From assembly GCA_001464735.1 (NCBI GenBank), contig LNDU01000064.1, positions 1 through 51,283 of the forward strand: a DNA stretch of 51,283 nucleotides, in the 5' to 3' direction. Position 1 is the first letter of the stretch; each line of letters opens with the position of its first letter. The notes under the pieces were generated by a model that made no database searches, was not told the DNA's origin, and saw only the letters and a list, made by a program, of their open reading frames with translations. Of this stretch, positions 32,575 to 42,563 are shown piece after piece. The stretch is from Nitrospira sp. Ga0074138. GTDB taxonomy: Bacteria; Nitrospirota; Nitrospiria; Nitrospirales; Nitrospiraceae. The translations under genes were made by a program, and so were the position numbers.

Positions 32575-34752
32575 CTATCGCCCTTCTACCACGACCTGGG
32601 AAAAGTCGGCGAATGACATGAACAACTCATCGACCTCTTTGAGCACCGTCAGCCGATTACTGCGGATTGCCTTATCTTCTGCGTTGACCATCACAGCCTC
32701 GAAAAATGCATCAATGACCGGCCTCAGCCCTACCAAGGCATTCAATGCCTCGTGATAGTCACCCATCGACAGGGCGAACCCCATCTTCGCTCCTTCTTCG
32801 GCGACTGCCTGGTGAAGCGCCGATTCTGATGGATGCTGAAACTTTGTTACATCGACCGGCTGGCGTTCCCACTGCTCTTTTTCCACCAACCGATGCGCCC
32901 GCTTGAAACCGACGATCAACGGATCGAACTCCGGCTTTCTCGTCACAGCTTCAAGAGCCTTCATCTTCTGTACAAGATCGACGAGATCTAATCGCCTATC
33001 ACCAACCGGTTTGAGTACCGCGTCAATAATGTCATCCCGCAAGAGGTAAACCACACGGCTATAATGTCGAACCCGCTCCAAGATAAATTCTGTCATCCGA
33101 CGGACACCTTGCTGCTCCGAATCCGGAAGTCCCTTGAAGCCATCATCAGCAATAAGGTTTCGTGCGTTATTAATGTATCTCGCCAAATTGATTCGGAGAT
33201 TCGCTTCGAGAATAAGTCGAACAATCGCCGTGGCATGCCGGCGCAACCCAAAGGGATCTTCCGATCCAGTCGGCATCATCCCGACATGAAAAAACGCAGC
33301 AATGGAATCCAGCCGATCGGCTAGAGAAAGAATCTGCCCCGCTAATGTCTTGGGCAACTCTCCTTCAATCGCTTTGGGAAGATACTGTTCTCGAATGGCT
33401 TGAGCCACTGCAGCAGACTCTCCATCATGAATGGCATACTCGCCACCCATGATGCCCTGCAACTCCGGAAACTCGCCCACAATGCCGGTCAGGAGATCAA
33501 CTTTGGACAACGACGCAGCTCGATCGCAAACCTGCCGAAGTTCATCTTCCTCAGGAGACAGGTGAGCGGCTATGAAGCCAGCCAGCTTTTTTACTCGCTC
33601 TTGCTTCTGGGCCATCGTGCCGAGTTTCTGATGGAACGTGACGCCACTGAGTTTTTTCCTCCGTTCCTGCAGCCTCACTTTTCGATCTTCGTCGAAAAAG
33701 AACTTCGCATCAGCCAGGCGTGCCGCCAATACCCGCTCGTTCCCCGTCCGAATGAGCGCCATGTTTTTGGATTCATTGTTGGCAATCGCAATAAAATGCG
33801 GCGCCAGTTTGCCGGATTTCTTATCCCTAACCGAGAAGAACCCCTGATGTTCCTTCATCGACGTGATGAGAATTTCCGAAGGAACCGCCAAGTACTCCGG
33901 CTTGAAGCTGCCAAGAACGGCACAAGGCCACTCCGTGGTGTACACCGCTTGATCGAGCAACGCATCATCCGCATTCAGTCCAACACCCGCCTTAACACAG
34001 AGCCGGTCGATTTGTTGCTGAATCGCCGCTCGGCGGCGTTCGGGATCAAGCATCACCCCTAGCTTTTCAAGACCCTTGCTGTAGGTCTTGAAATCCCTCA
34101 CCGTGAGGGGCTTTCTGCCGCCCATCACGCGATGACCGGACGTCCGATTCCCGGTGTGGATCCCGGCGATCTGGACCGGCACGACCTTGCCCCCGAATAG
34201 TGCCACGATCCATCGTACAGGCCTGGCGAAGCGTACGCCTGTTTCGTTCCACTTCATGGCCTTCGGGAAAGACAGCGTTTCGAAAAGGTGAGGCAGTAAT
34301 TCCGGAAGAAGGGTTGTGGTCTTGCGTCCGACATCGCGCTTGACCGCGAACAGATACTCGCCCTTCGGCGTGCTCCGTATCTCCAGACCTTCGACCGTTA
34401 CACCTTGTCCGGCGGCAAATCCCATCGCCGCTTTTGTGGGTTGGCCGGCCTGGTCAAATGCCACCATTTTCGATGGCCCCATCGTTTCTTTGACCACCGC
34501 AGTTTGATGCGCAAGCAACTCGTCCACGATCAAGACAAGCCGCCGAGGAGTCCCATAGGTCTTGATGGACCCGCACGACAACCGGGCCTCCTGAAAGAGG
34601 CGGGTGGCTGATTCTCGAAGGGCCGTCAGGGCCGGCGCAACAAATTCAAACGGCAGCTCTTCCATGCCGATTTCGAACAACAGCTCAGCGGTAGGTTTGG
34701 GGCTGCGAGTTTTGTGTTGAGGAGGCGTCTTCTTGACGAGCGGGCGCTTCAT
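32575..34752 (-). CDS. glyS: Glycyl-tRNA synthetase, beta subunit
   Basis: A 725-aa beta subunit of the alpha2beta2 bacterial glycyl-tRNA synthetase, which binds tRNA(Gly). The start is marked by ELLFEIGMEELPFEFV (about 23-38), followed by TYGTPRRLVLIV, RFARPVRWIVALFG, SGHRVMGG and an HD-like core (VCDRAASLSKVDLLTG). The C-terminal anticodon-binding part has LALxxPVxxFFEAVMVN-like text (VIDAFFEAVMVNAED). The ATG at 34752 overlaps the glyQ stop by ATGA; in-frame starts upstream would overlap glyQ. Length is usual for the family (about 690-730). Confidence 0.95.
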   Translation of the reverse strand: MKRPLVKKTPPQHKTRSPKPTAELLFEIGMEELPFEFVAPALTALRESATRLFQEARLSCGSIKTYGTPRRLVLIVDELLAHQTAVVKETMGPSKMVAFDQAGQPTKAAMGFAAGQGVTVEGLEIRSTPKGEYLFAVKRDVGRKTTTLLPELLPHLFETLSFPKAMKWNETGVRFARPVRWIVALFGGKVVPVQIAGIHTGNRTSGHRVMGGRKPLTVRDFKTYSKGLEKLGVMLDPERRRAAIQQQIDRLCVKAGVGLNADDALLDQAVYTTEWPCAVLGSFKPEYLAVPSEILITSMKEHQGFFSVRDKKSGKLAPHFIAIANNESKNMALIRTGNERVLAARLADAKFFFDEDRKVRLQERRKKLSGVTFHQKLGTMAQKQERVKKLAGFIAAHLSPEEDELRQVCDRAASLSKVDLLTGIVGEFPELQGIMGGEYAIHDGESAAVAQAIREQYLPKAIEGELPKTLAGQILSLADRLDSIAAFFHVGMMPTGSEDPFGLRRHATAIVRLILEANLRINLARYINNARNLIADDGFKGLPDSEQQGVRRMTEFILERVRHYSRVVYLLRDDIIDAVLKPVGDRRLDLVDLVQKMKALEAVTRKPEFDPLIVGFKRAHRLVEKEQWERQPVDVTKFQHPSESALHQAVAEEGAKMGFALSMGDYHEALNALVGLRPVIDAFFEAVMVNAEDKAIRSNRLTVLKEVDELFMSFADFSQVVVEGR

Positions 34753-35642
34753 CGATGTGCGACCTGCGTCTTCATCAGTGGATGTCCCATCGCGGCTCGC
34801 TCGTCGCGATAGCGCTCGGCACATTGCCTGGCCAGTGCCCGCACCCGCGCGATGTACCCCGTTCGTTCTGCCACACTGATCGCCCCACGGGCATCGAGGA
34901 GATTGAACAGATGGGATGATTTGATGCAGAAGTCATAGGCTGACAGCGTTAGACGTCGGTCGGTCTGCGCGAGCAATCGCCTGCATTCCGCTTCGTTCGC
35001 CTGAAAACCCTCCATGAGCATCGTGACGTCCGCTTCCTCGAAATTGTAGCGCGACCCCTGCACCTCGGTTTCGTGATGAATGTCCCGATACGACACCTGG
35101 TCAGTCCAAGCAAGATCAAAGACATTGTCTACTCCCTGTAGATACATCGCGATACGTTCCGTCCCGTAGGTGATTTCGCCTGTGATCGGGCTGAGTTCAA
35201 TCCCGCCGATCTCCTGAAAGTACGTAAACTGGGTGATCTCCATCCCATCCAGTCTCACTTCCCATCCAAGTCCCCACGCCCCCAGCGTCGGGGATTCCCA
35301 ATCGTCTTGGATGAAGCGAATGTCGTGCTCCTTGGGATTGATCCCCAGCCGAGCCAGACTTTCTAGATACAGCTCTTGAATATTATCCGGTGAAGGCTTC
35401 AGCACGACTTGGTACTGATAATAATGCTGAAGACGGTTGGGGTTTTCCCCATAGCGGCCATCCGTCGGGCGTCGGCATGGCTGCACATAGGCCGCCCGCC
35501 ATGGCTCCGGTCCAAGTGAGCGCAGAAACGTGGCCGGATGAAATGTCCCCGCGCCCATTTCCATGTCATAGGGTTGATGAATCACACAACTGTGATCGGC
35601 CCAGAAGCGATGGAGGGTCAGAATAAGTTCTTGAAACGTCAC
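34749..35642 (-). CDS. glyQ: Glycyl-tRNA synthetase, alpha subunit
   Basis: A 297-aa catalytic alpha subunit. Family motifs run through the protein: MTFQELILTLHRFW at the start, QPYDMEMGAGTFHPATFLR, YVQPCRRPTDGRYGENPNR, and WEVRLDGMEITQFTYFQ. It forms glycyl-adenylate and charges tRNA(Gly) with GlyS, whose gene it overlaps. No T-box or glycine riboswitch could be recognised upstream. Identification is firm. Confidence 0.96.
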   Translation of the reverse strand: MTFQELILTLHRFWADHSCVIHQPYDMEMGAGTFHPATFLRSLGPEPWRAAYVQPCRRPTDGRYGENPNRLQHYYQYQVVLKPSPDNIQELYLESLARLGINPKEHDIRFIQDDWESPTLGAWGLGWEVRLDGMEITQFTYFQEIGGIELSPITGEITYGTERIAMYLQGVDNVFDLAWTDQVSYRDIHHETEVQGSRYNFEEADVTMLMEGFQANEAECRRLLAQTDRRLTLSAYDFCIKSSHLFNLLDARGAISVAERTGYIARVRALARQCAERYRDERAAMGHPLMKTQVAHR

Positions 35643-35976
35643 AGAACCTACAGCCTAGTCGGGAGAGACGATTCGATGTTGACGCTAGATAACGTCCCAA
35701 GCTAGCAAGAATGCTTTTCCCCTGTCAAGGAACAAGCCCCTCTAGATCAATCACTTACAGATAAAGCGCGAAGCAAACGTCGGATCGCCATGGAGAATCC
35801 TCACGGCTGCGGCTAATTCCTCACCAGGCTAAACAGCTTGACAAAAGCCTTCCGGTGAGAGGCTCGAAGAATACAGAAACACAAGACCTCATGCATTTAG
35901 AGTCTGATCGAACCGGCGCGAGACTCGGTCTGATCTACGAAATGGCCACGCCCACCGGTGAGTGAAGCACCTATGC
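35643..35976. other. Gene-free stretch upstream of glyQ
   Basis: No gene or RNA element recognised. The region should hold the glyQS promoter on the minus strand, but I could not point to convincing boxes. Short frames are interrupted and lack binding sites. Confidence 0.4.
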
Positions 35977-36144
35977 TTAACAGGCCCTTGCGCTCCTGGT
36001 AAGGTCGTCCTTCATCGACGAGAACTTCTGTAACAGATCCGTATACAAGAGCTTGAGCAGGCCATTCTCCTGCTCCAATTTTCTCAGCCGCTTCGCCTCG
36101 AACCTATTCGTGATTTGGTTTCCCTTCGATACTGACCGACGCAT
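35977..36144 (-). CDS. 55-aa coiled-coil protein, possibly IS3 OrfA remnant
   Basis: The ATG at 36144 is preceded by GTGAGGAGGTTGTC, a near-ideal binding site, so translation is likely. The protein has a basic N-terminus (RRSVSKGNQ) and then a heptad-like helix, FEAKRLRKLEQENGLLKLL. This looks like the leucine-zipper end of IS3-family OrfA (EAKRLKELExENxRLKKL). The following KFSSMKDDL fits the KQMLKDVL of OrfA. The helix-turn-helix part is missing, and no OrfB follows on the transcript. Either a decayed insertion element or a small gene captured from one. A longer in-frame start at 36225 has no binding site. Confidence 0.4.
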   Translation of the reverse strand: MRRSVSKGNQITNRFEAKRLRKLEQENGLLKLLYTDLLQKFSSMKDDLTRSARAC

Positions 36145-36430
36145 GACAACCTCCTCACTATAGGATGGATAGTTGAAGAACATCTCTTGATGAGAATTAC
36201 GGAGCAAACTGGATGCCACACACAATTACTGATGCCGCCATACTTCAAAACCATTGTAAGGACAGATAGTTGCAGGACTCGATAGAACACGAGAGGGTAC
36301 GGAACGGATGGATGGCTGAATCAGATGTGGTATCGAGTTAGATACGGGGGTGGATCAGAAACGATACAGGCGAGCATCGACTATTATGAAGAACGCCCCC
36401 TCTGTGACGGAAAATAGTACAGCAAACCAA

Positions 36431-38848
36431 TCACCGCAATTTCGCCACCGTCACCCCATCTCCCCCCTCAGCCTTGTCACCTGGGCGAAACTCGGCTACA
36501 TAAGGCGACCCCTTGAGGTATTCCCGCAGGACAGATTTGAGTCGACCAGTGCCGTGGCCGTGAATGATGCGGAGGAACGGCGCCCCATCTAAAGTCGCCC
36601 GATCCAAGGCCGCCACGACCTGATCGAGTGCCTCATCCGCAGCTTGGCCCCGCACATCCACCACAGTCTGTTCATCCAGCCCCAGCCCATTACTCGCTGA
36701 GACTCGGCGAGGAGCTGAAGCGGATGATGCCGGTCGTCCTGCGGTCGCTTCTGGTCCCTGCACGACGCCGACAAGGTTCGAGACGCTGGCCACAATTTCA
36801 CCCTCCCCAACTTTGACGCGGACTCGATTCTTCCCTTGTGGCGTTTCCAATAAACTTCCGGTCATCCCCAGTCCAATGATCTCAACGGCATCGCCGACCG
36901 TCAGTTGTTCGACCGGAATTGGTTCACTCGCAGGAGTCAGCTCCTGTCGCGTTTTCACTTCCAGCTCACTGAGTCGCTGCTTGGTCTCTTTCGCTTTGAT
37001 GAGTTTCTGCTCACGCTTCAAGGAATCGACAGTGGCCTGGACCTCTGCCCGTGCCCGCTGAAACTGTTCGCCCAGTTTCTTCTTAAGCCCCCGTCGAGCC
37101 TCCTGCTCGGCTTCTTCCAGTTGCACTCGAAGCGCCTGTGCCTCCCGAGCCGCTTGTTCTGCTTCGTGCCTGGCTCGCTGGACCTTCTCGCCATCGTCAG
37201 CCAATTGGCGTTGCTTGCGCTGCAAATCAGCCATCAATTCGTCAAGCCGGTGGTCCTCATGATGTAACCGCCTACGCGCATCGTTCAGAATGCTTTGATC
37301 CATACCCAGACGACCGGCGATCTCCAAGGCAGATGACCCGCCAGGAATCCCGATAAACAATCGATAGGTCGGCGCCAATCGTTCCACGTCGAACTCCACG
37401 CTGGCATTCATAAAACCAGAGGTCGTCTGCGCCAGCTCTTTGAGTGCGCCATAATGCGTCGTCACCACCACCTTCATGTTCAGCTCAGCCAAGCGGCACA
37501 GCAGCGCCTCGGCCAACGCCGCACCTTCTTGCGGATCGGTGGAGGTTACGGGCTCGTCCAGGAGAACCAGCGAGCGAGGCGTGGAACGTTCGCTCGACAT
37601 CGGTTGGGCGGCGCTCTCGGAGAGGAGTCGGATCATGCTTGTCATATGGGCGGAATAGCTGGACAGATCGCGGGTCAGATCCTGCGCATCACCGATATCG
37701 GCATAGAGATCGGTAAACAGTGCCATCTCGGATTCTGGGGCACAGGGGAGATGCAGTCCGGCCCGCACCATGAGGGCAAACAGCCCGACGATTTTGAGCG
37801 TGACGGTCTTTCCTCCCGTATTCGGCCCGGAAATCACAAGGACACGAATCTTCTCGTCCATGAGAATGTCGTTCGCGACGACATCATCTTTCGCGATGAG
37901 CAACAGCGGGTGCCGCGCCTGCGTGAGCATCACACGACCATCCTCATTCAAGACGACGGGATGACACTTTAGCCGACGACTCATCTCGGCTTTGGCTCTG
38001 ATCACATCACATTCGGCCAGCACCTCGATCCCTTGCTCAATCTCGGCCGCTTTCGAAGCTACCAACGCCGTGAGCTCCCGTAAGATACGCTGGACCTCCC
38101 GTTCAATCTCCAAGTCCGCCACTTTGATGGAATTGTTTAGTTCAACCAACTCCCGCGGCTCCAGAAAGACGGTGGCCCCGCTGGACGACACATCGTGGAC
38201 AATCCCAGGGATCCTCCCCCGCATGTCCGCCTTCACCGGCACGACGTAACGCCCCTCTCGCTGGGCAAAATACGACTCTTGCAGGACATCCTCATAGCGC
38301 TTGGAATGGAGGATCTGCTCCAGCTGCTGCCGCATCTCTTGCTTCAGCCCCTGGGCCTGATGAGTCAGACGCCGTAGCTCCGGCGAAGCCGTGTCTTTCA
38401 TGGAGCCGTCCGACTGGATCGCCCCCTCAATGGCCTTCAGGACTCCCTTCAAGGTTTGTGTGATATGCAGCGGCTCCAAGACCTGCGCCAGAGCCAGCAA
38501 CTTGCCTTGATAAGACTCGGCGTATCGCTCGACTTCTGCCATCAGGGCCAGCACCACCGCACAGTCTCGCAACTCACCGGCCTCAAGCACTCCGCCTTTC
38601 CCGGATCGAATCAGCTGTTCGCGAATATCAGGGAAGGTGAGTGCCGGCACTGGATCACTCCCCTCCAACAAGCTCACCATCTCGGTCGTCTCTTGTTGGC
38701 GCAGGCAGGCATCCGCGAGGTCGCTCGATAAGACAAGCGACCGGCATTGAGCCACTCCCATCGCCGATTGCGCATGTTGTGCAAGGAATTCAAGGACGCG
38801 AGCCCACTCCAACACCTGCATCGCATGATCTGATAATGTTTTATTCAT
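36431..38848 (-). CDS. mutS2: MutS2-family DNA/ribosome-associated ATPase with Smr nuclease domain
   Basis: An 805-aa protein. The N-terminal clamp/lever region (about 1-310) lacks the mismatch-binding domain of MutS. The ATPase domain has Walker A GPNTGGKTVTLK, then DIGDAQDLTRDLSSYSAHM, Walker B LVLLDEPVTSTDP and VVVTTHYGALK. A long coiled coil (about 510-620) leads to a KOW-like region and the C-terminal Smr nuclease domain (VVDVRGQAADEALDQV, FLRIIHGHGTGRLKSVLREYL). Family members suppress recombination or rescue collided ribosomes. The ATG at 38848 is preferred; a GTG six codons upstream is also open and neither has a clear binding site. Confidence 0.92.
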   Translation of the reverse strand: MNKTLSDHAMQVLEWARVLEFLAQHAQSAMGVAQCRSLVLSSDLADACLRQQETTEMVSLLEGSDPVPALTFPDIREQLIRSGKGGVLEAGELRDCAVVLALMAEVERYAESYQGKLLALAQVLEPLHITQTLKGVLKAIEGAIQSDGSMKDTASPELRRLTHQAQGLKQEMRQQLEQILHSKRYEDVLQESYFAQREGRYVVPVKADMRGRIPGIVHDVSSSGATVFLEPRELVELNNSIKVADLEIEREVQRILRELTALVASKAAEIEQGIEVLAECDVIRAKAEMSRRLKCHPVVLNEDGRVMLTQARHPLLLIAKDDVVANDILMDEKIRVLVISGPNTGGKTVTLKIVGLFALMVRAGLHLPCAPESEMALFTDLYADIGDAQDLTRDLSSYSAHMTSMIRLLSESAAQPMSSERSTPRSLVLLDEPVTSTDPQEGAALAEALLCRLAELNMKVVVTTHYGALKELAQTTSGFMNASVEFDVERLAPTYRLFIGIPGGSSALEIAGRLGMDQSILNDARRRLHHEDHRLDELMADLQRKQRQLADDGEKVQRARHEAEQAAREAQALRVQLEEAEQEARRGLKKKLGEQFQRARAEVQATVDSLKREQKLIKAKETKQRLSELEVKTRQELTPASEPIPVEQLTVGDAVEIIGLGMTGSLLETPQGKNRVRVKVGEGEIVASVSNLVGVVQGPEATAGRPASSASAPRRVSASNGLGLDEQTVVDVRGQAADEALDQVVAALDRATLDGAPFLRIIHGHGTGRLKSVLREYLKGSPYVAEFRPGDKAEGGDGVTVAKLR

Positions 38849-38977
38849 GTCGAATGGGCAGTACACCAGAGCTGACGGTCAAACTCTAGCCAAGATCTCG
38901 ATCGACAGGCAAGATGGGGAGGCTCGGAACCCACAGAATCGTATTCTACCCTTTCTACTAAGCCCTCTTCACAAACC

Positions 38978-39007
38978 TTGACAAGAAGGAGAAGGCATCG
39001 ATACTAT
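38978..39007 (+). promoter_or_regulatory. Sigma70-type promoter of gap-pgk-tpiA-secG
   Basis: A perfect TTGACA (38978-38983), an 18-base spacer and TACTAT (39002-39007), about 60 bp upstream of gap. The -10 box matches four of six consensus bases. Its position before a well-expressed glycolytic operon supports it. Confidence 0.55.
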
Positions 39008-39069
39008 CACGTGCTCCAGCGGAACGCCTGGTTATACTGAACCCATTCATTTATATAGAGGATTAAGCT

Positions 39070-40083
39070 ATGGCCATTCGAGTTGGAATCAATGGATTCG
39101 GACGCATCGGACGCAACGTATTCCGCGCCTCGATGGGCGACAAAGATCTGCAGATCGTTGCCATTAACGATCTCACGGACGCCAAGACTCTCGCATACCT
39201 GCTCAAGTATGACTCCGTACACGGGACCCTTCCGGCCACTGTCGAGGCCAAGGAAGACCAAATTTTCGTTGATGGAACCCCCATCAAAGTGCTCGCGATG
39301 AAAGACCCGAAAGAGCTGCCCTGGAAAGCGCTGAACGTGGACGTGGTAATCGAATCGACGGGCCGATTTACCGACCGAGACGCGGCAGGCAAACATTTAT
39401 CCGCCGGGGCCAAGCATGTGATCATCTCGGCCCCGTCGAAAGATCCTGATGTGACCATCGTACTCGGGGTGAACGAAGACAAGCTCGATCCGAAATCGCA
39501 TCACATCGTGTCTAATGCCTCCTGCACAACCAACTGCCTAGCGCCCGTGGCCAAGGTTCTGTTGGAAACATTCGGCATCAAGCATGGCGTCATGACCACC
39601 ATTCATTCGTACACCAACGATCAACAATTGTTGGATTTGCCACATAAAGACCTTCGACGCGCCCGCGCAGCCGGCATGTCGATGATACCTACCAGCACCG
39701 GAGCGGCCAAGGCCTTGCATCTGGTCATCCCCGAACTCAAGGGTAAATTGGACGGGCTTGCCATTCGTGTCCCGACTCCGAATGTCTCGTTGGTCGATCT
39801 GACCGTCGAAACTGAGAGGGACTGCGATATCGCATCCGTCAATGCAGCCTTCAAGAAGGCAGCGGACGGTCCACTCAAAGGTATTCTCAAGTACTCCGAA
39901 GAGCCCCTCGTCTCGATCGACCAAAAAGGGGACCCTCACTCGGCCACCGTCGATGCCCCGTTGACCAACGTCGTGGACAAGCGTCTGGTCAAGGTGACGG
40001 CGTGGTACGACAATGAATGGGGGTATTCATGCCGAGTCCGCGACCTGGTCAAGGTCCTGGCCGGAAAATCTATTACTCACTGA
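39070..40083 (+). CDS. gap: Glyceraldehyde-3-phosphate dehydrogenase
   Basis: A 337-aa phosphorylating GAPDH. The Rossmann start is VGINGFGRIGRNVFRA (5-20) with Asp34 in AINDL, which favours NAD. The active site is SNASCTTNCLAP with catalytic Cys152, and the general-base His lies in TTIHSYTNDQ. WYDNEWGYSCR near the C-terminus is typical. AGAGGATTAAGCT precedes the ATG. It is the first gene of the gap-pgk-tpiA-secG operon and works in both glycolytic and gluconeogenic directions. Confidence 0.97.
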   Translation: MAIRVGINGFGRIGRNVFRASMGDKDLQIVAINDLTDAKTLAYLLKYDSVHGTLPATVEAKEDQIFVDGTPIKVLAMKDPKELPWKALNVDVVIESTGRFTDRDAAGKHLSAGAKHVIISAPSKDPDVTIVLGVNEDKLDPKSHHIVSNASCTTNCLAPVAKVLLETFGIKHGVMTTIHSYTNDQQLLDLPHKDLRRARAAGMSMIPTSTGAAKALHLVIPELKGKLDGLAIRVPTPNVSLVDLTVETERDCDIASVNAAFKKAADGPLKGILKYSEEPLVSIDQKGDPHSATVDAPLTNVVDKRLVKVTAWYDNEWGYSCRVRDLVKVLAGKSITH

Positions 40084-40174
40084 ATGCGGCGCCAGAGACG
40101 ATGGGGCGGGCTTCACATAAATCCGTCTCTTTAACCAATTGATCAGTTCACAGAACCTACGGGAGGAACGCCCC

Positions 40175-41374
40175 ATGAACTTGCACAAGAAGACGATGGA
40201 CGATGTGCAACTTCGTGGCAAGCGGGTCATCATCCGCGCCGATTTCAACGTCCCACTCGATGAATCGCTGCAGATTACCGATGACACCCGCATTCGCTCG
40301 ACCCTGCCGACGATCAATCGCGTCGTTGATGAAGGCGCCAAAGTCATTCTTTGCTCTCACCTCGGCCGGCCGAAGGGTGCCTTTGACCCAAAGTACAGCC
40401 TCGCCCCTGTCGCAAAACGGCTAGGACGACTACTCGGGAAAGAGGTGGTCTTCGCTCCGGACTGTATCGGCCCGGCCGTTGAGAAGCTGGTCGCCAAGAT
40501 GAAGGACGGAGATGTCCTCTTACTGGAAAATCTTCGATTTCATGCCGGGGAGGAAAAAAACGACGACGCCTTCGCCAAAGCTCTGGCCTCGCTGGGCGAT
40601 GTCTTCATCAATGACGCATTCGGAGCAGCACACCGGGCCCACGCATCGACGGTTGGGATCACCAAACACATCAAGGATTCAGTGGCAGGGGCGCTTCTCA
40701 AGAAAGAAATCGAGTACCTTGAAGGTGCCGTCGCCAATCCTGTTCGGCCGTTTGCCGCGATTCTGGGGGGCGCGAAGGTCTCCGGCAAAATTGGTGTGAT
40801 CGAAAACCTCGGGAAGAAGGTCGATAAGGTCATCATCGGCGGCGGCATGGCCTTTACCTTCTTAAAGGCCAAAGGCATGGAGATCGGCAATTCTCTCTGC
40901 GAAATGGACATGCTGGATTTTGCCCGAGGGATCGAAGACCATGCCCTCTCCCGGGGGGTCAAGTTCTATTTGCCCGTTGATTGTGTTGTCGCCGCCAGCC
41001 GAGAGGTGGGCGCTGAAACCAAAATCGTTCCCGTGCAGGAAATTCCCAAAGGATGGTATGCTCTCGACATTGGCCCGGCTTCCGTGAAACTGTTCAACGA
41101 AGCTGTCCAAAATGCAAAAACCATCTTGTGGAACGGGCCGATGGGTGTGTTTGAAATCGACGCCTACGCCAGAGGTACCATGGCCATGGCTCACGCCATC
41201 GCTGATGCCTATGCGCTCACGATCGTCGGCGGTGGTGAGACGGCGCTGGCCGTTCATCGGGCTGGGGTCTCGGAGAGCATGTCGTTCATCTCGACCGGAG
41301 GCGGCGCCGCCCTGGAATTACTCGAAGGCAAGACGCTCCCAGGCCTCGCAGCGTTGCCTGACCGCGCAGACTGA
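40175..41374 (+). CDS. pgk: Phosphoglycerate kinase
   Basis: A 399-aa two-domain kinase that interconverts 1,3-bisphosphoglycerate/ADP and 3-phosphoglycerate/ATP. The N-terminal domain has VIIRADFNVPLDE and LCSHLGRPKG; the hinge and nucleotide domain have AILGGAKVSGKIGVIENL and LWNGPMGVFE; the end is STGGGAALELLEGKTLPG. The ATG at 40175 follows GGGAGGAACGCCCC; an in-frame start at 40139 lacks this. Its product 3-phosphoglycerate is also the acceptor for the GpgS-like enzyme at 5660. Confidence 0.97.
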   Translation: MNLHKKTMDDVQLRGKRVIIRADFNVPLDESLQITDDTRIRSTLPTINRVVDEGAKVILCSHLGRPKGAFDPKYSLAPVAKRLGRLLGKEVVFAPDCIGPAVEKLVAKMKDGDVLLLENLRFHAGEEKNDDAFAKALASLGDVFINDAFGAAHRAHASTVGITKHIKDSVAGALLKKEIEYLEGAVANPVRPFAAILGGAKVSGKIGVIENLGKKVDKVIIGGGMAFTFLKAKGMEIGNSLCEMDMLDFARGIEDHALSRGVKFYLPVDCVVAASREVGAETKIVPVQEIPKGWYALDIGPASVKLFNEAVQNAKTILWNGPMGVFEIDAYARGTMAMAHAIADAYALTIVGGGETALAVHRAGVSESMSFISTGGGAALELLEGKTLPGLAALPDRAD

Positions 41375-41417
41375 TTCATACACCCAACAACTATAACGGA
41401 GATCCTCGGAAATCGCC

Positions 41418-42200
41418 GTGCGTACTATCTTGATCGTCGGCAATTGGAAAATGAATAAGACCGCGTCTGAAGCGACAGCCTTCATTCGCGACCTGCTCGC
41501 CCGTGTTCCTGCTCAGCCTGCAAACCTTGAGCTCGTGGTGGCCCCCCCGTTTACTGCGCTCGAATCAGTCCGCCTGGCGCTGGGCCCCTCGTCTCCGATT
41601 CAACTTGGAGCGCAGGATCTGTTCTGGGAGGATCACGGTGCCTACACGGGAGAAGTCTCCGCACCGATGCTGAAGGACCTCGGTTGTCGCTATGTCATTG
41701 TTGGGCATTCAGAGCGGCGAACGCTCTTTGGCGAAAGAGAAGACCTGATCCAGAAGAAAATTCGAGCGGCGCTCAACCATGGGTTGTGCCCCATCCTCTG
41801 TATCGGTGAAACACTTGCACAACGAGACAACGGCACGACCGACCACGTACTGACGCAGCAAGTGCACGACGGTCTGTCCGGCCTTACCACGGAGGCGTTG
41901 GCCACCATCACCATCGCGTATGAACCGGTCTGGGCAATCGGTACGGGAAAGTCGGCGACGGTCGAGCAAGCCATTGCCGCCCACCGGACGATTCGGCAAG
42001 GCCTCGCCGCCCTAGCCTCTCCCGCGGTCGCCGACTGCACGAGAATTCTCTATGGAGGAAGCGTCACGCCACAAAATATAGAATCGTTACTGGCCTCGGA
42101 CCAAATCGACGGCGCACTCATCGGTGGCGCTTGTCTCCAAGTCGAGTCCTTTGCTACAATTGCAATAGTCGCTTCTGTTGCGCGATCAATCGGAGTCTGA
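41418..42200 (+). CDS. tpiA: Triose-phosphate isomerase
   Basis: A 260-aa TIM barrel starting at GTG 41418. All catalytic residues are visible: Lys in GNWKMNK, His in VIVGHSERR, Glu in IAYEPVWAIGTG, and the phosphate-binding LYGGSV and ALIGGACL near the end. It interconverts dihydroxyacetone phosphate and glyceraldehyde-3-phosphate. It lies 43 bp after pgk and 6 bp before secG, so it is in the same operon. GGAGATCCTCGGAAATCGCC is the leader, with GGAG somewhat far from the GTG. Confidence 0.97.
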   Translation: MRTILIVGNWKMNKTASEATAFIRDLLARVPAQPANLELVVAPPFTALESVRLALGPSSPIQLGAQDLFWEDHGAYTGEVSAPMLKDLGCRYVIVGHSERRTLFGEREDLIQKKIRAALNHGLCPILCIGETLAQRDNGTTDHVLTQQVHDGLSGLTTEALATITIAYEPVWAIGTGKSATVEQAIAAHRTIRQGLAALASPAVADCTRILYGGSVTPQNIESLLASDQIDGALIGGACLQVESFATIAIVASVARSIGV

Positions 42201-42206
42201 GATCCC

Positions 42207-42563
42207 ATGCTGTATACGTTGCTTGTTATTGTCCATGTTTTTATCTGCTTCCTGATGATCGGGGCGATTCTTCTCCAATCGGGGAAGGGAGCGGAGATCG
42301 GCGCCTCGTTCGGCGGATCCAGTCAGACCGTGTTCGGCAGCCGTGGCCCGGCAAACTTTTTGAGCAAGCTGACCGTCGTTGTGGCGGCCGTGTTCATGGT
42401 GACATCGCTTAGTCTGGCCATTTTAGCCAAGCAACGAAACTTCTCTTCGACCGTCATCGACATGCAGCCCAAGAGCGAACCCACCGCTCCCCCGGCTGCT
42501 TCACCCGCTCAACCTTCAGGAGATTCGCATCCTTCTGGGGAAACTCCAGCGGCGGGCCACTGA
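42207..42563 (+). CDS. secG: Preprotein translocase subunit SecG
   Basis: A 118-aa inner-membrane protein with two transmembrane helices, about 3-22 (TLLVIVHVFICFLMIGAILL) and about 52-72 (LSKLTVVVAAVFMVTSLSL). Between them is the family motif QSGKGAEIGASFGGSSQTVFGSRG. It joins SecY and SecE in the Sec channel. A Pro/Ala-rich tail (EPTAPPAASPAQPSG) lengthens it beyond the usual 75-110 residues. A position right after tpiA is common in many bacteria. Confidence 0.93.
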   Translation: MLYTLLVIVHVFICFLMIGAILLQSGKGAEIGASFGGSSQTVFGSRGPANFLSKLTVVVAAVFMVTSLSLAILAKQRNFSSTVIDMQPKSEPTAPPAASPAQPSGDSHPSGETPAAGH

